Assembly (NCBI GenBank): GCA_009782605.1
Contig: WRIR01000008.1
Location: 21,934 to 85,933, forward strand
Direction: 5' to 3'
Length of the DNA: 64,000 bases
Origin: Eggerthellaceae bacterium
GTDB taxonomy: Bacteria > Actinomycetota > Coriobacteriia > Coriobacteriales > Eggerthellaceae
In this document: positions 26,298 to 35,012 of the stretch, in pieces
Position numbering within the stretch: the stretch's first letter is position 1
Layout of the letters: every line of letters starts with the position of its first letter
Position numbers and translations under genes: made by a program
Notes under the pieces: generated by a model
The model's input: only the letters and a program-made list of their open reading frames with translations
What the model was told of the DNA's origin: nothing
Database searches by the model: none

Positions 26298-27374
26298 CTA
26301 GTGGTAGCGGTAATGGGCGGAGCAGCTGCCTTCGGAGGACACCATGCAGGGGCCGATCGGGTTCTCGGGCGTGCAGGCCTTCCGGAACAGGGGGCATTCT
26401 GCGGGCTCCATGACGCCCCGCAGCACATCCCCGCAGCCGCACCCCGGGTGCTCGACCGTCTCCTCGACCGCCGGGCGCAGCCTGCAAAGGGCGTCGAAGG
26501 CGGCGAAGCGCTCGCGGAGGCGGTAGCCGGACCCGGGTATCTCGCCGATGCCGCGCCACTGGGCGGGGCAGGCCTCGAAGACCTCGTCGATGGCGGCGGC
26601 GGCGGTCGGGTTGCCCCCCTCCATGACGCCCCGCACATAGGCTATCTCGATGTCGGCACGGCCTTCGTCAAGCTGGCGCACAATCATGGCGATGCCCTGG
26701 AGGATGTCGACCGGCTCGAAGCCGGTGATAACGCCGGGGATGCTGTAGGTGTGCGCAAGGAAGTCATAGGGCTTCCTGCCGATGATGGTGCTCACGTGGC
26801 CCGGCAAGATGAGCGCGTCCACTTTCAAGGCGGGGTCGCCCACGATGGCCTCAAGCGCCCCGGGCATGCTCTTGTGCACCCCGAATACCGAGAAGTTCCC
26901 CAGGCCGAGCGCTTCCGCACGCTTGAGGGCCATGGCAGTCAGGGGCGTGGTCGTCTCGAAACCGACCCCCACGAAGACCACTTCCCTGTCGGGATTTTCC
27001 CGGGCAAGCCGCAGCGCGTCGAGCGGCGAGTACACCACCTCGACGGAGCGGCCGGACGCCTTTTCCTCAAGCAGGCTGGAAGTCGAGCCGGGGACCCGCA
27101 TCATGTCGCCGAAGGTCGCGACCGTCACCTGGGGGACCCGCGCCAGGGCGACCGCAGTGTCGATGTCGCGGTTGGCCGTCACGCAGACCGGGCAGCCGGG
27201 GCCCGAGGCGAGCCTGATGCCCTCGGGCATGAGGCCCCTGATGCCGTTGCGCGCGATAGCGACCGTATGGGTGCCGCACACCTCCATGATGGTCGCCCGC
27301 TCGGGGGCGAGCGCACGGATGGAGGCCACGAGCCCCCGGGCGATCCCGGGGTCTTTGAAGGGGCTCAGGTCCAT
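26298..27374 (-). CDS. hypD: Hydrogenase formation protein HypD
   Basis: Fe-S scaffold that works with HypC to assemble and cyanate the Fe(CN)2CO cofactor of [NiFe]-hydrogenases. The 358-residue protein shows the family motifs MEVCGTHT, SGPGCPVCVT, GFETTTP and LPGHVSTI, and a Cys-rich C terminus (GCGCGDVL, CPLF, GPCMVSSEGSC) that holds the [4Fe-4S] cluster. Its ATG directly follows the hypC stop codon (TAGATG), so the two are tightly coupled. hypE and hypF are not in the window. Confidence 0.96.
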   Translation of the reverse strand: MDLSPFKDPGIARGLVASIRALAPERATIMEVCGTHTVAIARNGIRGLMPEGIRLASGPGCPVCVTANRDIDTAVALARVPQVTVATFGDMMRVPGSTSSLLEEKASGRSVEVVYSPLDALRLARENPDREVVFVGVGFETTTPLTAMALKRAEALGLGNFSVFGVHKSMPGALEAIVGDPALKVDALILPGHVSTIIGRKPYDFLAHTYSIPGVITGFEPVDILQGIAMIVRQLDEGRADIEIAYVRGVMEGGNPTAAAAIDEVFEACPAQWRGIGEIPGSGYRLRERFAAFDALCRLRPAVEETVEHPGCGCGDVLRGVMEPAECPLFRKACTPENPIGPCMVSSEGSCSAHYRYH

Positions 27375-27668
27375 CTATTCGGAGAGCAGCACGCCGAGCG
27401 AGGGCCGTGCCGGGGCGCCGGGCGCCGCCTCAGACCTAAGGTCGTCGGCGGCGAGCTCCGGGAACTGGCTGATGAGGTCGAGGGTTTCCTGGGCGAACTC
27501 GGCGCTGACCACCTGGATGGCGAAGCCCGCGTGCACCAGCACGTAGTCGCCCTCGCGGGCCTCGGGCGTGAGGTCGAGCGAGGCCTCGCGGGTCACCCCC
27601 ATGATGTCGACCGTCGCCAGGTTGTCCGCGCCGATGCTGTTGATTCTTGCAGGTATTGCCAAGCACAT
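27375..27668 (-). CDS. hypC: Hydrogenase maturation chaperone HypC
   Basis: Small chaperone that carries the Fe(CN)2CO unit with HypD to the hydrogenase large subunit. It begins MCLAIPARI, where Cys2 is the essential ligand, and has the OB-fold motif EGDYVLVHAGFAIQVV. At 97 residues it is slightly longer than usual because of a C-terminal extension. AGAGGCACGCC precedes the ATG. It is first in a hypC-hypD pair, divergent from the CNNM-type gene. Confidence 0.95.
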   Translation of the reverse strand: MCLAIPARINSIGADNLATVDIMGVTREASLDLTPEAREGDYVLVHAGFAIQVVSAEFAQETLDLISQFPELAADDLRSEAAPGAPARPSLGVLLSE

Positions 27669-27861
27669 GGCGTGCCTCTTTCGTGGTCGGTGTCCCCCTC
27701 ATTATACCAGGCCTGTGGCGGGAGGCGCCCGAAGAGCGCCCGAAGTGCGCAAGGCGTGGGCCGAAGGGCCCGGTTGGAAGGCCCGGGGGCTTTTGAGGCG
27801 CGAGGGGGGCCGGCTCGTGGTAGAATGGGGGGAACACCGACGAAGGAGACGACCCGCCTCG

Positions 27862-29175
27862 ATGCCTGTTGCGCTCAGCTTGACCCTTGTCCTGTTCTTC
27901 CTTTTGATGAACGCCTTCTTTGTCGTCTCGGAGTTTGCCCTTGTCAGGGTCAGGAAATCGCAGATCGAGATGGCGATAGACGCAAAGAAGCCGGGGGCTG
28001 TGCACGCCAAGGCCATCGCCGAGAACGTCAACGCCTACCTTTCCGCCTGCCAGCTGGGCATCACGCTTGCCTCGCTGGCCTTGGGCTGGCTCGGGGAGCC
28101 CGCCGTCTCGCAGCTCATCCATCCCCTGTTCAAGGCCTTCGGCATGTCCGACGTGCTGATATCCGCCATCGCGGTGGCCATCGGCTTCACCATCATCACC
28201 GCGCTGCACATCGTGGTGGGCGAGCTCATCCCCAAGTCGCTCGCCATTTTCAGCACAGAGCGCTACGCGCTTTTCACGGCAAGGCCCCTGCGGTGGTTCT
28301 ACCGCATCACCTACCCGGTCATGTGGCTGTTCAACACGGTGACGAACGGCGTCATGCGCCTGACCGGGCACGACGTGACCAAGGAGCACGATGCCTACAC
28401 CGACGAGGAACTGAAGCTGCTCATCGAGCAGAGCGCCGAGAGCGGCTATGTCGACCCGGAGCAGAGCGAGTACGTGAGCAACATCTTCGACCTGGGCGAC
28501 AAGGATGCCGAGGCTATCATGACCCCCCGCACCGAGCTCGCCTGCTTCGACGTCGAGGACCCCTTCGAAGACAACATCCGGATGGTGCGGCAGTACAAGT
28601 ACACGCGCTACCCGGTGATTCGGGGCAACAAGGACGACATCATCGGCCTCGTGCACATCAAGGACCTCTACGGGCTTGCGCCGGACGCTTCCTCAGACGA
28701 CCTCATCGTCAGGGCCATCCCGGCGGTCCCGGCAAGCGTCCCGGTGGACAGGCTCATGCAGACCCTCCAGGAGAGGCGGACGAAGATGTGCGTCGTCGTC
28801 GACGAACACGGCGGCACGGCAGGCATCGTGACCATGAGCGACATCATGGACGAGATCGTCGGGCGCTTCGAGGACGAGTACGTGCACGACGGCGAGGACG
28901 TGAAGCAGGTCGGCGAGGGCCACTACCGCGTCGACGGCACCATGCCGGTCGACGAGCTCTACGAGCTCATCGGCTTCGAGGTGGAGCAGACGGGCTTCGA
29001 GACGACGGGAGGCCTGCTCTTCGAGCTGTTCGACCAGATACCCGACGAGGGCGACACGGTCTCGGTCGGCCAGGACGGCAGGCGGGCGACCTTCACCGTG
29101 CTTAAGATGGACAAGCTGCGGGTGGACACGATTGACCTCGTCGTCGATGAGGCCTGCGGGGAGGTGTCGGGCTGA
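27862..29175 (+). CDS. CNNM/CorC (HlyC-CorC) family membrane protein with CBS domains
   Basis: Polytopic membrane protein of the family linked to magnesium or cobalt efflux; older annotations call it hemolysin-like. The 437 residues divide into an N-terminal transmembrane DUF21/CNNM domain (~1-190, with the AFFVVSEFALVRVRKSQ signature), paired CBS domains (~205-330, EAIMTPRTELACFD and VDEHGGTAGIVTMSDIMDEIVG) and a C-terminal CorC_HlyC domain (~345-425). The track starts at 27568 in another gene's territory. The ATG at 27862 is preferred because the hydrophobic region begins at once and GAAGGAG lies upstream. Confidence 0.9.
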   Translation: MPVALSLTLVLFFLLMNAFFVVSEFALVRVRKSQIEMAIDAKKPGAVHAKAIAENVNAYLSACQLGITLASLALGWLGEPAVSQLIHPLFKAFGMSDVLISAIAVAIGFTIITALHIVVGELIPKSLAIFSTERYALFTARPLRWFYRITYPVMWLFNTVTNGVMRLTGHDVTKEHDAYTDEELKLLIEQSAESGYVDPEQSEYVSNIFDLGDKDAEAIMTPRTELACFDVEDPFEDNIRMVRQYKYTRYPVIRGNKDDIIGLVHIKDLYGLAPDASSDDLIVRAIPAVPASVPVDRLMQTLQERRTKMCVVVDEHGGTAGIVTMSDIMDEIVGRFEDEYVHDGEDVKQVGEGHYRVDGTMPVDELYELIGFEVEQTGFETTGGLLFELFDQIPDEGDTVSVGQDGRRATFTVLKMDKLRVDTIDLVVDEACGEVSG

Positions 29176-29286
29176 CACGGGGCCGGGCGTGCGGCTGACG
29201 TGCCGACAGACGCGCACGCTCCCGGCTGGGGCGGGCGGCGGACATGCCGCCGGGCCGGGCTAACGGGGGCCGGGCGTGCCGCCGGG

Positions 29287-31524
29287 CTAGCGGGGGTTTG
29301 CCGACCGACCCCTCCTTTCGAGCGCCCTCGTGATGAGGGCTTCTGTAACCTGGGGGTTCTTCCCTAAAAGTGGGCCATGGAGGTATGAGCCGAGGACATT
29401 TCTGTAGAACACCCCGTCTATCTTCTCCGTATCGTTGTTCCCGTGGCCGGTCGACGACACGACGCGCCCGAAGGGGCGCAGGCCATCTCCCAGGAAGGTC
29501 CGTCCGGCGTGGTTCTCATACCCGGTGACCGGCTGTGTAGAAAGCTCGGTTTGTAGGCTTATGTCGCCGACGAGGCGGCCCGCCTTCCCCCCGGCATCCG
29601 TGGTCACCATGTCCACCAGCCCCAGGCCCGGGATGGGCCTCCCGCCGACCAGCTGCTCGTGCCCGAGAAGCTGGAAGCCCCCGCAGACCGCCAGGAGCAC
29701 GCCGTCGGCCTCCACGAAGGCGCGCAGCTTCTCGCGTATGCCGAGCAGCTGCTCCGACGCAAACGCCTGTTCGCGGTCAGGGCCGCCGCCTATAAACACG
29801 ATGTCGATGTCGGCGAGGTCGAGAAGGCCGAGGGCCTGGCCCTGGGTGACAGAGACTGCCTCGACGGGGATGCCGCGCCATTCACAGTGCTTCCGCAGAC
29901 AGGTCACGTTGCCTCCATCGCCGTAGAAGTTCAGCAAGTCGGGAAGGAGGTGGGCGATCCTGACGGGCTGCTCGGTGTGGCGGGGGGGCTGCTCGGTGTG
30001 GCGGGGGGGCTGCTCGGTGTGGCGGGGGGAAGGGTGGGTTTCTGTCCCGCTTTGACGAGCCTGCCTGTCTGCCGCCTTGACGAGGCGTGGAGAAGAGGCA
30101 CCGCCCCCGGTGTCACGCCCGCTGTCACGCCGCTCCAAGCGGAGCAAATCTTCCCGGACGGGAGGGAGCGCGGTGTAGTTCGCTATAAGGTAGGCCTGGC
30201 CCTCGAAGGACTGGCCCGCCAGGAGGGCGAGCACGTCCTCGGCGCTGTCGACCAGCTCCGCTTCAAGCCCGGCATATCGCAGGCGGGTCTGCAGGTCTTC
30301 TCTGCGGATGCCTCCCGCAAAGACCGGCAGGGCGGCCTGTTCCCCACTCTCTAAGCGCCGTGCAAGCGCCTCGAAATCAACGTCCCACAGCCACGAGGGA
30401 TCGCGCCCGTCGCCCTCCTTGTCGTTCACGAAGAAGGCGGCCGCAACCGGGCCGGTATCGTGCAGGATAAGGGAGAGGTTCTGGTTGAAGCCCGTCGGGT
30501 TCTTCGCCAGGTTGAGCAGGACCGGCCGCCCTTCGACCGAGAAGCGCTGCAGGCGGCCGTTTTGGGGGTCGAAGGCGTCAAGCGCACCGTGGAAGGCCGC
30601 TTCCGGGCAGCCCAGCAGGCGGGCGAGCGCGAATGCGGCGAGCAGGTTGTAGGCCATGTACTCCCCACTGTAAGCGGCGCTGATGCGCGTGCGGGCGCCC
30701 TGTTCCGCCAAGACCTCGAAGCTCAGCCCTTCGGCGCCCAGACTGATGTCCTGCGCCGCAAAGTCGAGCGGCGGGCGGCCAAAGCCACAGAGCCCGCAGG
30801 CGTACTCGCCCAGGTGCTCGTAGCGGCGGGAAGCATAAGCGAGCATCCCCGAACACATCGGGCACATCTGGTAGAACGGGGCCGGGGACGCCTCCCCGCC
30901 AGAGGTGTGACAGGGGGGGCCGCCGTCACCGTCCCCCTCGCCATCTCCCTCGCCACGCCCCGTCCCGAAGGTCGCCTTCTTGTTCGGCACCCGTGCCGCA
31001 ACAGCGGCGCAGAAGGGGTCGTCGGCGTTGTAGACAAGCACGGTACGCGGCGAGGACTCCAGGGCCGCAACAAGGCTGTCCTGGATAACGCTGACTTCCC
31101 CGACCCGGTCGAGCTGGTCGCGGAAGAGGTTCAAGAGCAGCAGGTAGTCGGGGGCGAGCTGGGGGAGCACTTTTGCCGCCCAGAGCTCGTCGCACTCAAA
31201 CACGCCCCAGTCGGCCTCCTTGCCGTGCAGCAGCGCGGTGGCGATGCCGGAGTCGAGGTTGGCCCCGGTGCGGTTGCAGACCACCGTGCTGCCGGCATGC
31301 TCAAGTGCGTCTGCAACCAGGTTGTTCACGGTCGTCTTCCCATTCGTCCCACACACGACGGCCGAGCCCTTCCGCAACAGCGGCTTGAGGCCAGCAATGA
31401 TGTGCGGGTCTATCAGGAGGGCGGCCTTTCCGGGGAAGTTCGCCGCGGGGCGGCGAAAGACATGCCGGAGGCCCCAGGTGCTCAGTGCGCTTGCCCCGCG
31501 CGCGGCCACCCGTCTCAAGCCCAT
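29287..31524 (-). CDS. murT/gatD: MurT-GatD fusion: lipid II isoglutaminyl synthase
   Basis: One 745-residue protein joins the two subunits of the enzyme that amidates D-Glu of lipid II. Residues ~1-490 are MurT: Mur-ligase ATP motif VVCGTNGKTTVNNLV, a four-Cys zinc ribbon (CPMC...CGLC) and the C-terminal MurT domain (LLNLAKNPTGFNQNL). Residues ~545-740 are GatD, a CobB/CobQ-like glutaminase with nucleophile LAVCGGFQLLGHE and catalytic-region GSYLHGPLLGKNP. A low-complexity linker (~500-545) with three PPRHTEQ units joins them. MurT also carries a Gly/Asp/Glu-rich insert before the zinc ribbon. The two are normally separate adjacent genes. Confidence 0.92.
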   Translation of the reverse strand: MGLRRVAARGASALSTWGLRHVFRRPAANFPGKAALLIDPHIIAGLKPLLRKGSAVVCGTNGKTTVNNLVADALEHAGSTVVCNRTGANLDSGIATALLHGKEADWGVFECDELWAAKVLPQLAPDYLLLLNLFRDQLDRVGEVSVIQDSLVAALESSPRTVLVYNADDPFCAAVAARVPNKKATFGTGRGEGDGEGDGDGGPPCHTSGGEASPAPFYQMCPMCSGMLAYASRRYEHLGEYACGLCGFGRPPLDFAAQDISLGAEGLSFEVLAEQGARTRISAAYSGEYMAYNLLAAFALARLLGCPEAAFHGALDAFDPQNGRLQRFSVEGRPVLLNLAKNPTGFNQNLSLILHDTGPVAAAFFVNDKEGDGRDPSWLWDVDFEALARRLESGEQAALPVFAGGIRREDLQTRLRYAGLEAELVDSAEDVLALLAGQSFEGQAYLIANYTALPPVREDLLRLERRDSGRDTGGGASSPRLVKAADRQARQSGTETHPSPRHTEQPPRHTEQPPRHTEQPVRIAHLLPDLLNFYGDGGNVTCLRKHCEWRGIPVEAVSVTQGQALGLLDLADIDIVFIGGGPDREQAFASEQLLGIREKLRAFVEADGVLLAVCGGFQLLGHEQLVGGRPIPGLGLVDMVTTDAGGKAGRLVGDISLQTELSTQPVTGYENHAGRTFLGDGLRPFGRVVSSTGHGNNDTEKIDGVFYRNVLGSYLHGPLLGKNPQVTEALITRALERRGRSANPR
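29965..30028. repeat. Three 21-bp tandem repeats in the MurT-GatD linker
   Basis: The unit GGGCTGCTCGGTGTGGCGGG (plus G) is repeated three times. Being 21 bp, a copy-number change keeps the reading frame and adds or removes seven linker residues (PPRHTEQ type). Confidence 0.85.
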
Positions 31525-31605
31525 GCCCGTCCCCTCCCTTCCTTTCGGGGGAGCCGGAGGGCCCGAGAAGGCCGGGGGTGTGGGAGGGATCCCATCAAGC
31601 TGCCC

Positions 31606-31809
31606 TCACGCGCCGCCTTCTGCCGCGGTCTCGTCAACCGGGATGAACAGGTCGCATTTGCAGATGCCCTCGCTCACGAACTCGTCGCAGGGACACAGGG
31701 ACGTGTCGTCGATGTTCACCCGGCAGGGGCAATGCCCGTTGCGCTTGGAAATCCCCCTGATGATGCCCATCACATAATCGGAATCGGGGTTGATGCGATA
31801 TCCTTTCAT
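31606..31809 (-). CDS. Small ferredoxin:thioredoxin reductase catalytic-chain-like Fe-S protein
   Basis: 67 residues with six cysteines arranged CPCR, CPCDEF, CKCDLF, the CPC-CPC-CxC pattern of the catalytic chain of ferredoxin:thioredoxin reductase, which holds a [4Fe-4S] cluster beside a redox disulfide. It is shorter than the plant/cyanobacterial chain (~110 residues). Physiological partner unknown; in anaerobes such proteins may reduce thioredoxins with ferredoxin. It overlaps the thioesterase gene by four bases (ATGA) and lies 81 bp before the MurT-GatD fusion. Confidence 0.75.
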   Translation of the reverse strand: MKGYRINPDSDYVMGIIRGISKRNGHCPCRVNIDDTSLCPCDEFVSEGICKCDLFIPVDETAAEGGA

Positions 31810-32321
31810 CGTGCTTCCTTTCCTGCCAGGGCCGCCTCGTGTGCGCCGCCCCCGGCCCTTTCTGTCGCCGAGCCTGTTACCCGGGCCTTCTTCGCCGCGG
31901 CCTTCTCGGCCAGGCGCTCGTAACTCACCGCAAGCGTGAGGACGCTGCCTTCCGAGACGATGTCGCCCTCGTCGTCGTAGGCCGCGACATTCCAGAAGGT
32001 CTTGGGGCCTTCCCTCCGGTCGACCTGTGCAACGCCCCGTAGCATGCCGTGGGTGGCGCTTTTGCGGTGGCTGACGTTCACATTGACCCCGAAGACCGTC
32101 TCCTTGCTGGCATCGGCATTGTTCGACGCGCCGTAACTGGCAGCGCTTTCAAGCAGGGCTATCGTGGCGCCGCCGTGCACGACCCTGTCGGGCTGGTACA
32201 GGTCGGCGCTTATCGGCATGTGCATCTCGACGCGCTCCGTGCCCGACTCGATCACCTTGATGCCCAGCAGGCTCATCAACCCGTTCGTCTCGCGCGTCCA
32301 TTCGTTCGTCCACTCGCCCAT
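31806..32321 (-). CDS. PaaI-type hotdog-fold acyl-CoA thioesterase
   Basis: 171 residues with the hotdog thioesterase signature PDRVVHGGATIALLES near residues 45-60 and a typical beta-strand pattern after it (GVNVNVSHRKSATHGMLRGVAQ). Family members hydrolyse aromatic or aliphatic acyl-CoA thioesters; substrate not predictable. An Ala/Lys-rich tail follows residue ~140. It overlaps the downstream FTR-like gene, so both are translated from one message. Confidence 0.8.
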   Translation of the reverse strand: MGEWTNEWTRETNGLMSLLGIKVIESGTERVEMHMPISADLYQPDRVVHGGATIALLESAASYGASNNADASKETVFGVNVNVSHRKSATHGMLRGVAQVDRREGPKTFWNVAAYDDEGDIVSEGSVLTLAVSYERLAEKAAAKKARVTGSATERAGGGAHEAALAGKEAR

Positions 32322-32384
32322 AGATTTCCTTTCCTACACGGCCGCAGTCCCCAGGGCCGCAACCATCCCGTGGCCTCGGCGGCC

Positions 32385-33287
32385 TCAGTACAAAACGACC
32401 GCCATGCTCCCGCAGGCCTCGAAAAGGGCGCGGAAGTCCTCGATATCGTGTCTGACATCGCCATGGGTCGGGTCGCTGATAAGAACCTGCCCGGCCCCGC
32501 GGTCGATCCCATAGAGTACCACACAATGCTCCCGCTCGTACCAGTTCCAACCGTCAAGCTCGATGCCGGTGAACCCGGGCATGGTGCCGTCGATCGTCGT
32601 CCAAACCAGCACCGGGTAGCCTTTTTTGGGAAAAAGGAGCAGCTCGTCCCACGGAGTCCCGCTTATGTCGCGGGCCTGGATGTCCGACGACCGGCTTTCC
32701 AGGAAGCGGTTCGCCGCCGCCACGATGCCCGGCGGATACACCGTCATCCCTTCCTCGGTACGGGGATCCCCCACAAAACCGTTGACGAAGTCGTCCTCGG
32801 AGTATGTGAGGAATGAGTCGGCGATGGCCGTCTTCTCAACAGCAAAGCCCATGCTGCGCAGCACTATGGTGAGCGCGACGGACTCGCACCCCGTCGGCAG
32901 CTCCGGGTATTGGTTGACGAACTGCACCCGCTGGGCGTAGGCCGCCACCGGGAAGCGGGGATCCGAGACGGAGAAAGCGCGGCGGTCAGTCAGGACGGCC
33001 TCAAAGGCCTGGGGGCCGAGGATGAGGGCAGGCCCGGCCGGGGGAAGCACTTTTCGCAGGTCGACTGCAGAAAAGAGAGAGGATGCCGAAACGGGGGAGC
33101 CCCAGAAGGGAGGGGCTTCCCCGGCCCTGTCCTCCGCCTCGTGGGCCTGGCCCTGCTGCGGGGCCTCGGCAGGGGCGGCCTCCCGGTCGCGCCACAGGAT
33201 GCTCGGTATGCTCAACGCCACGATGAGGGCGGCGAGGACGACAGCCGCCACGGCGACAGAAGCCTTCTTCTTCTCTCCGTTCGCCAT
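32385..33287 (-). CDS. C39-like (YvpB-type) membrane-anchored cysteine peptidase
   Basis: 300 residues with an N-terminal anchor or uncleaved signal (VAVAAVVLAALIVALSIPSI, ~10-30) and an extracytoplasmic C39_2-like domain (~105-300). Catalytic residues in family order: Cys in LPTGCESVA, His in REHCVVLYGI, Asp in VLISDPTHG. Substrate unknown. The gene starts 12 bp after the LytTR regulator gene and is probably in its operon, so its expression or role may be linked to that cell-envelope signalling system. Confidence 0.85.
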   Translation of the reverse strand: MANGEKKKASVAVAAVVLAALIVALSIPSILWRDREAAPAEAPQQGQAHEAEDRAGEAPPFWGSPVSASSLFSAVDLRKVLPPAGPALILGPQAFEAVLTDRRAFSVSDPRFPVAAYAQRVQFVNQYPELPTGCESVALTIVLRSMGFAVEKTAIADSFLTYSEDDFVNGFVGDPRTEEGMTVYPPGIVAAANRFLESRSSDIQARDISGTPWDELLLFPKKGYPVLVWTTIDGTMPGFTGIELDGWNWYEREHCVVLYGIDRGAGQVLISDPTHGDVRHDIEDFRALFEACGSMAVVLY

Positions 33288-33299
33288 GCAGGGTCTCGC

Positions 33300-34013
33300 T
33301 TAAAGCCCCAGGGCCTTTTTGAGGGCGGCGACACGGCGGCGGGACACCGGGATCTTCTCGTCGGAGCCGTTCAGGACCAGCAGCAGGGTGCCTCCCGAGA
33401 CCGGCTCGATCTCTTCGACGAGCGAGAGGTTCACCAGATAACCCCGGTGCACCCGGAAGAAGCCGTGCCCGTCGAGGCGCTTCTCCAGCTGCGCCAGGCT
33501 GACCGTTGAAAAGTAGCGGTCGGAGTCGGTCTGCAGGTAAGCATAGTCGTCGCGTGCCATGACGAAGCGTATCTTGTCGATGCCGATAAGTATCTTCTTC
33601 CCGCCCTTTTCCACCGGGATGCGCTCGGCCCGCTGCGCCTTCGCATGGAGCGACACGTGCTCGCGCACCCGTGTGATGGCCTGCGCCAGGCGGTCGGTCT
33701 CGACGGGTTTCACCAGATAGTCGACGGCACTCACCTTGAAGGCGTCGAGAGCGAACTCGCTGTAGGCCGTCACGAACACGACTGCAGGGGGGTACTTCAG
33801 GCGTTGAAGCGCGTCGGCGAGCTGGAGGCCGGTCGCCTCAGGCATGGAGATGTCGAGGAAGACCACGTCGCAAGGATGCTCCTTGAGCCTTTCGATGGCG
33901 TCCCTGACACTTGCCGCCTCCGCAACGATCTCGGTCTGAGCCAGCTCGTCAAGCAGGTACTTCAGTTCCGAGCGCGCAGGGGTCTCGTCATCAACGATGA
34001 TTGTCTTCAGCAT
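33300..34013 (-). CDS. LytTR-family response regulator
   Basis: 237-residue two-component regulator. The receiver domain (~1-120) has the acidic pair VDDE and phosphoacceptor Asp54 in VFLDISMPEA. The LytTR DNA-binding domain (~135-235) has DDYAYLQTDSDRYF and FFRVHRGYLVNL. The track starts at 34247, but the ATG at 34013 has GGAGGAAAAG just upstream and gives the normal N terminus. Its likely partner is the LytS-like kinase at 36864-38165, now separated from it by a restriction-modification cassette. Confidence 0.95.
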   Translation of the reverse strand: MLKTIIVDDETPARSELKYLLDELAQTEIVAEAASVRDAIERLKEHPCDVVFLDISMPEATGLQLADALQRLKYPPAVVFVTAYSEFALDAFKVSAVDYLVKPVETDRLAQAITRVREHVSLHAKAQRAERIPVEKGGKKILIGIDKIRFVMARDDYAYLQTDSDRYFSTVSLAQLEKRLDGHGFFRVHRGYLVNLSLVEEIEPVSGGTLLLVLNGSDEKIPVSRRRVAALKKALGL

Positions 34014-34295
34014 GGTCGCTTTTCCTCCAGGTCGACGTCTTCGGGGCCGCACAGGCCACCGGTAGGGTTTTCTTGGATGTGCCTTGTCAGGCCCCTCAAT
34101 TATAGGGCAAGATTTCCCTCCGCCCAAAAGATTCGCACAAGCGGCACGAGCCGAACCGCACAAACGACATTTCCGATCAACCGCCAATTCCTTGCATGTG
34201 CCGTCATTGGCCTTTAGTGTCGTAAATACTTCATTCGTAAATTCCACTTTTTGGCAATTTATTCGTACATTCTTCGTATGTTGAATGGGGAAACA
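34014..34295. other. Junction region, left edge of the AT-rich insert
   Basis: About 280 bases without a gene. Composition changes from GC-rich to AT-rich near 34,090-34,120. A 7-bp TAGGGCA (34103-34109) has its complement TGCCCTA at 36850-36856 near the other edge. TCGTA occurs three times in 34230-34280. No clear terminator for the restriction gene and no clear promoter for the regulator gene were seen. Confidence 0.5.
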
Positions 34296-35012
34296 CTATG
34301 CAAGCGCTTCGGCGACTCTCCCCCTTATCGCCGCCTCGAATTTTAGCCATGTCATATCACTGGCCGGTTCAATCATTTTCATTTTTGCAGGATCAACTAA
34401 AGCATAAAAAACGCGGTCATAGACACGCTCGGTCATTAAGCGCCTACATGACACAATGGAGCGTTCAAGGTATCCCGTTTCTTGATATTCACGATCAACA
34501 GGGAAATGGGGCTGTCTAAACTTTGTTGAAGTATGTATTTTTACATCATCTCTAATTACGAATACGTATCCAAGCCACGGTGTTGAATGATTGTATAGGT
34601 CGTATCGGCAGGCAGTTTGAAAATCAAACCCCGATCCTATCGCCTCTTCCGTACGATTGTTCATGTTGTTGCCATATGAGCTCCAAATGGATTTTAATTC
34701 GATTGCGGCTATTAATTTTTCTTCTCGAACAACTACGATATCCCAAGACTTTTCTGGACGAAAAAAACCTGGTAATTCTACTCCTCTTTTTCCAAAATGG
34801 ATTTCTTCCTTATTTATTCCAGAGTCAATGAATACTTGAGCAATCACATCAGCAAGGGCATCTAGATGTCCTCCACTTGTTACTTGGCTCCTGAATCCTT
34901 GATCCATATTGCCGGCTACTTGTTGACGTTTCGCTGCGTCTTCGCGTGATGACTCAATGCCAACAATTGCGTATTCCACAGCTCGTTTAATATCATTTCC
35001 GTTAAACTGCAA
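34296..35012 (-). CDS. Type II restriction endonuclease, XhoI/PaeR7I family
   Basis: About 238 residues. The block IAAIELKSIWSSYGNNMNNRTEEAIGSGFDF followed by PWLGYVFVI matches the XhoI/PaeR7I family, whose members cut CTCGAG; SWDIVVV plus AAIELKS fits the PD-(D/E)xK active site. The track gives a start at 35060 that overlaps the methylase by 59 bp. A TTG at 35012 is preferred: AGGGAGAAT lies 7 bases upstream and translation begins where family similarity does. Much richer in A+T than the neighbourhood, as is the partner methylase, indicating transfer. Start moderately sure, function sure at family level. Confidence 0.88.
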   Translation of the reverse strand: MQFNGNDIKRAVEYAIVGIESSREDAAKRQQVAGNMDQGFRSQVTSGGHLDALADVIAQVFIDSGINKEEIHFGKRGVELPGFFRPEKSWDIVVVREEKLIAAIELKSIWSSYGNNMNNRTEEAIGSGFDFQTACRYDLYNHSTPWLGYVFVIRDDVKIHTSTKFRQPHFPVDREYQETGYLERSIVSCRRLMTERVYDRVFYALVDPAKMKMIEPASDMTWLKFEAAIRGRVAEALA

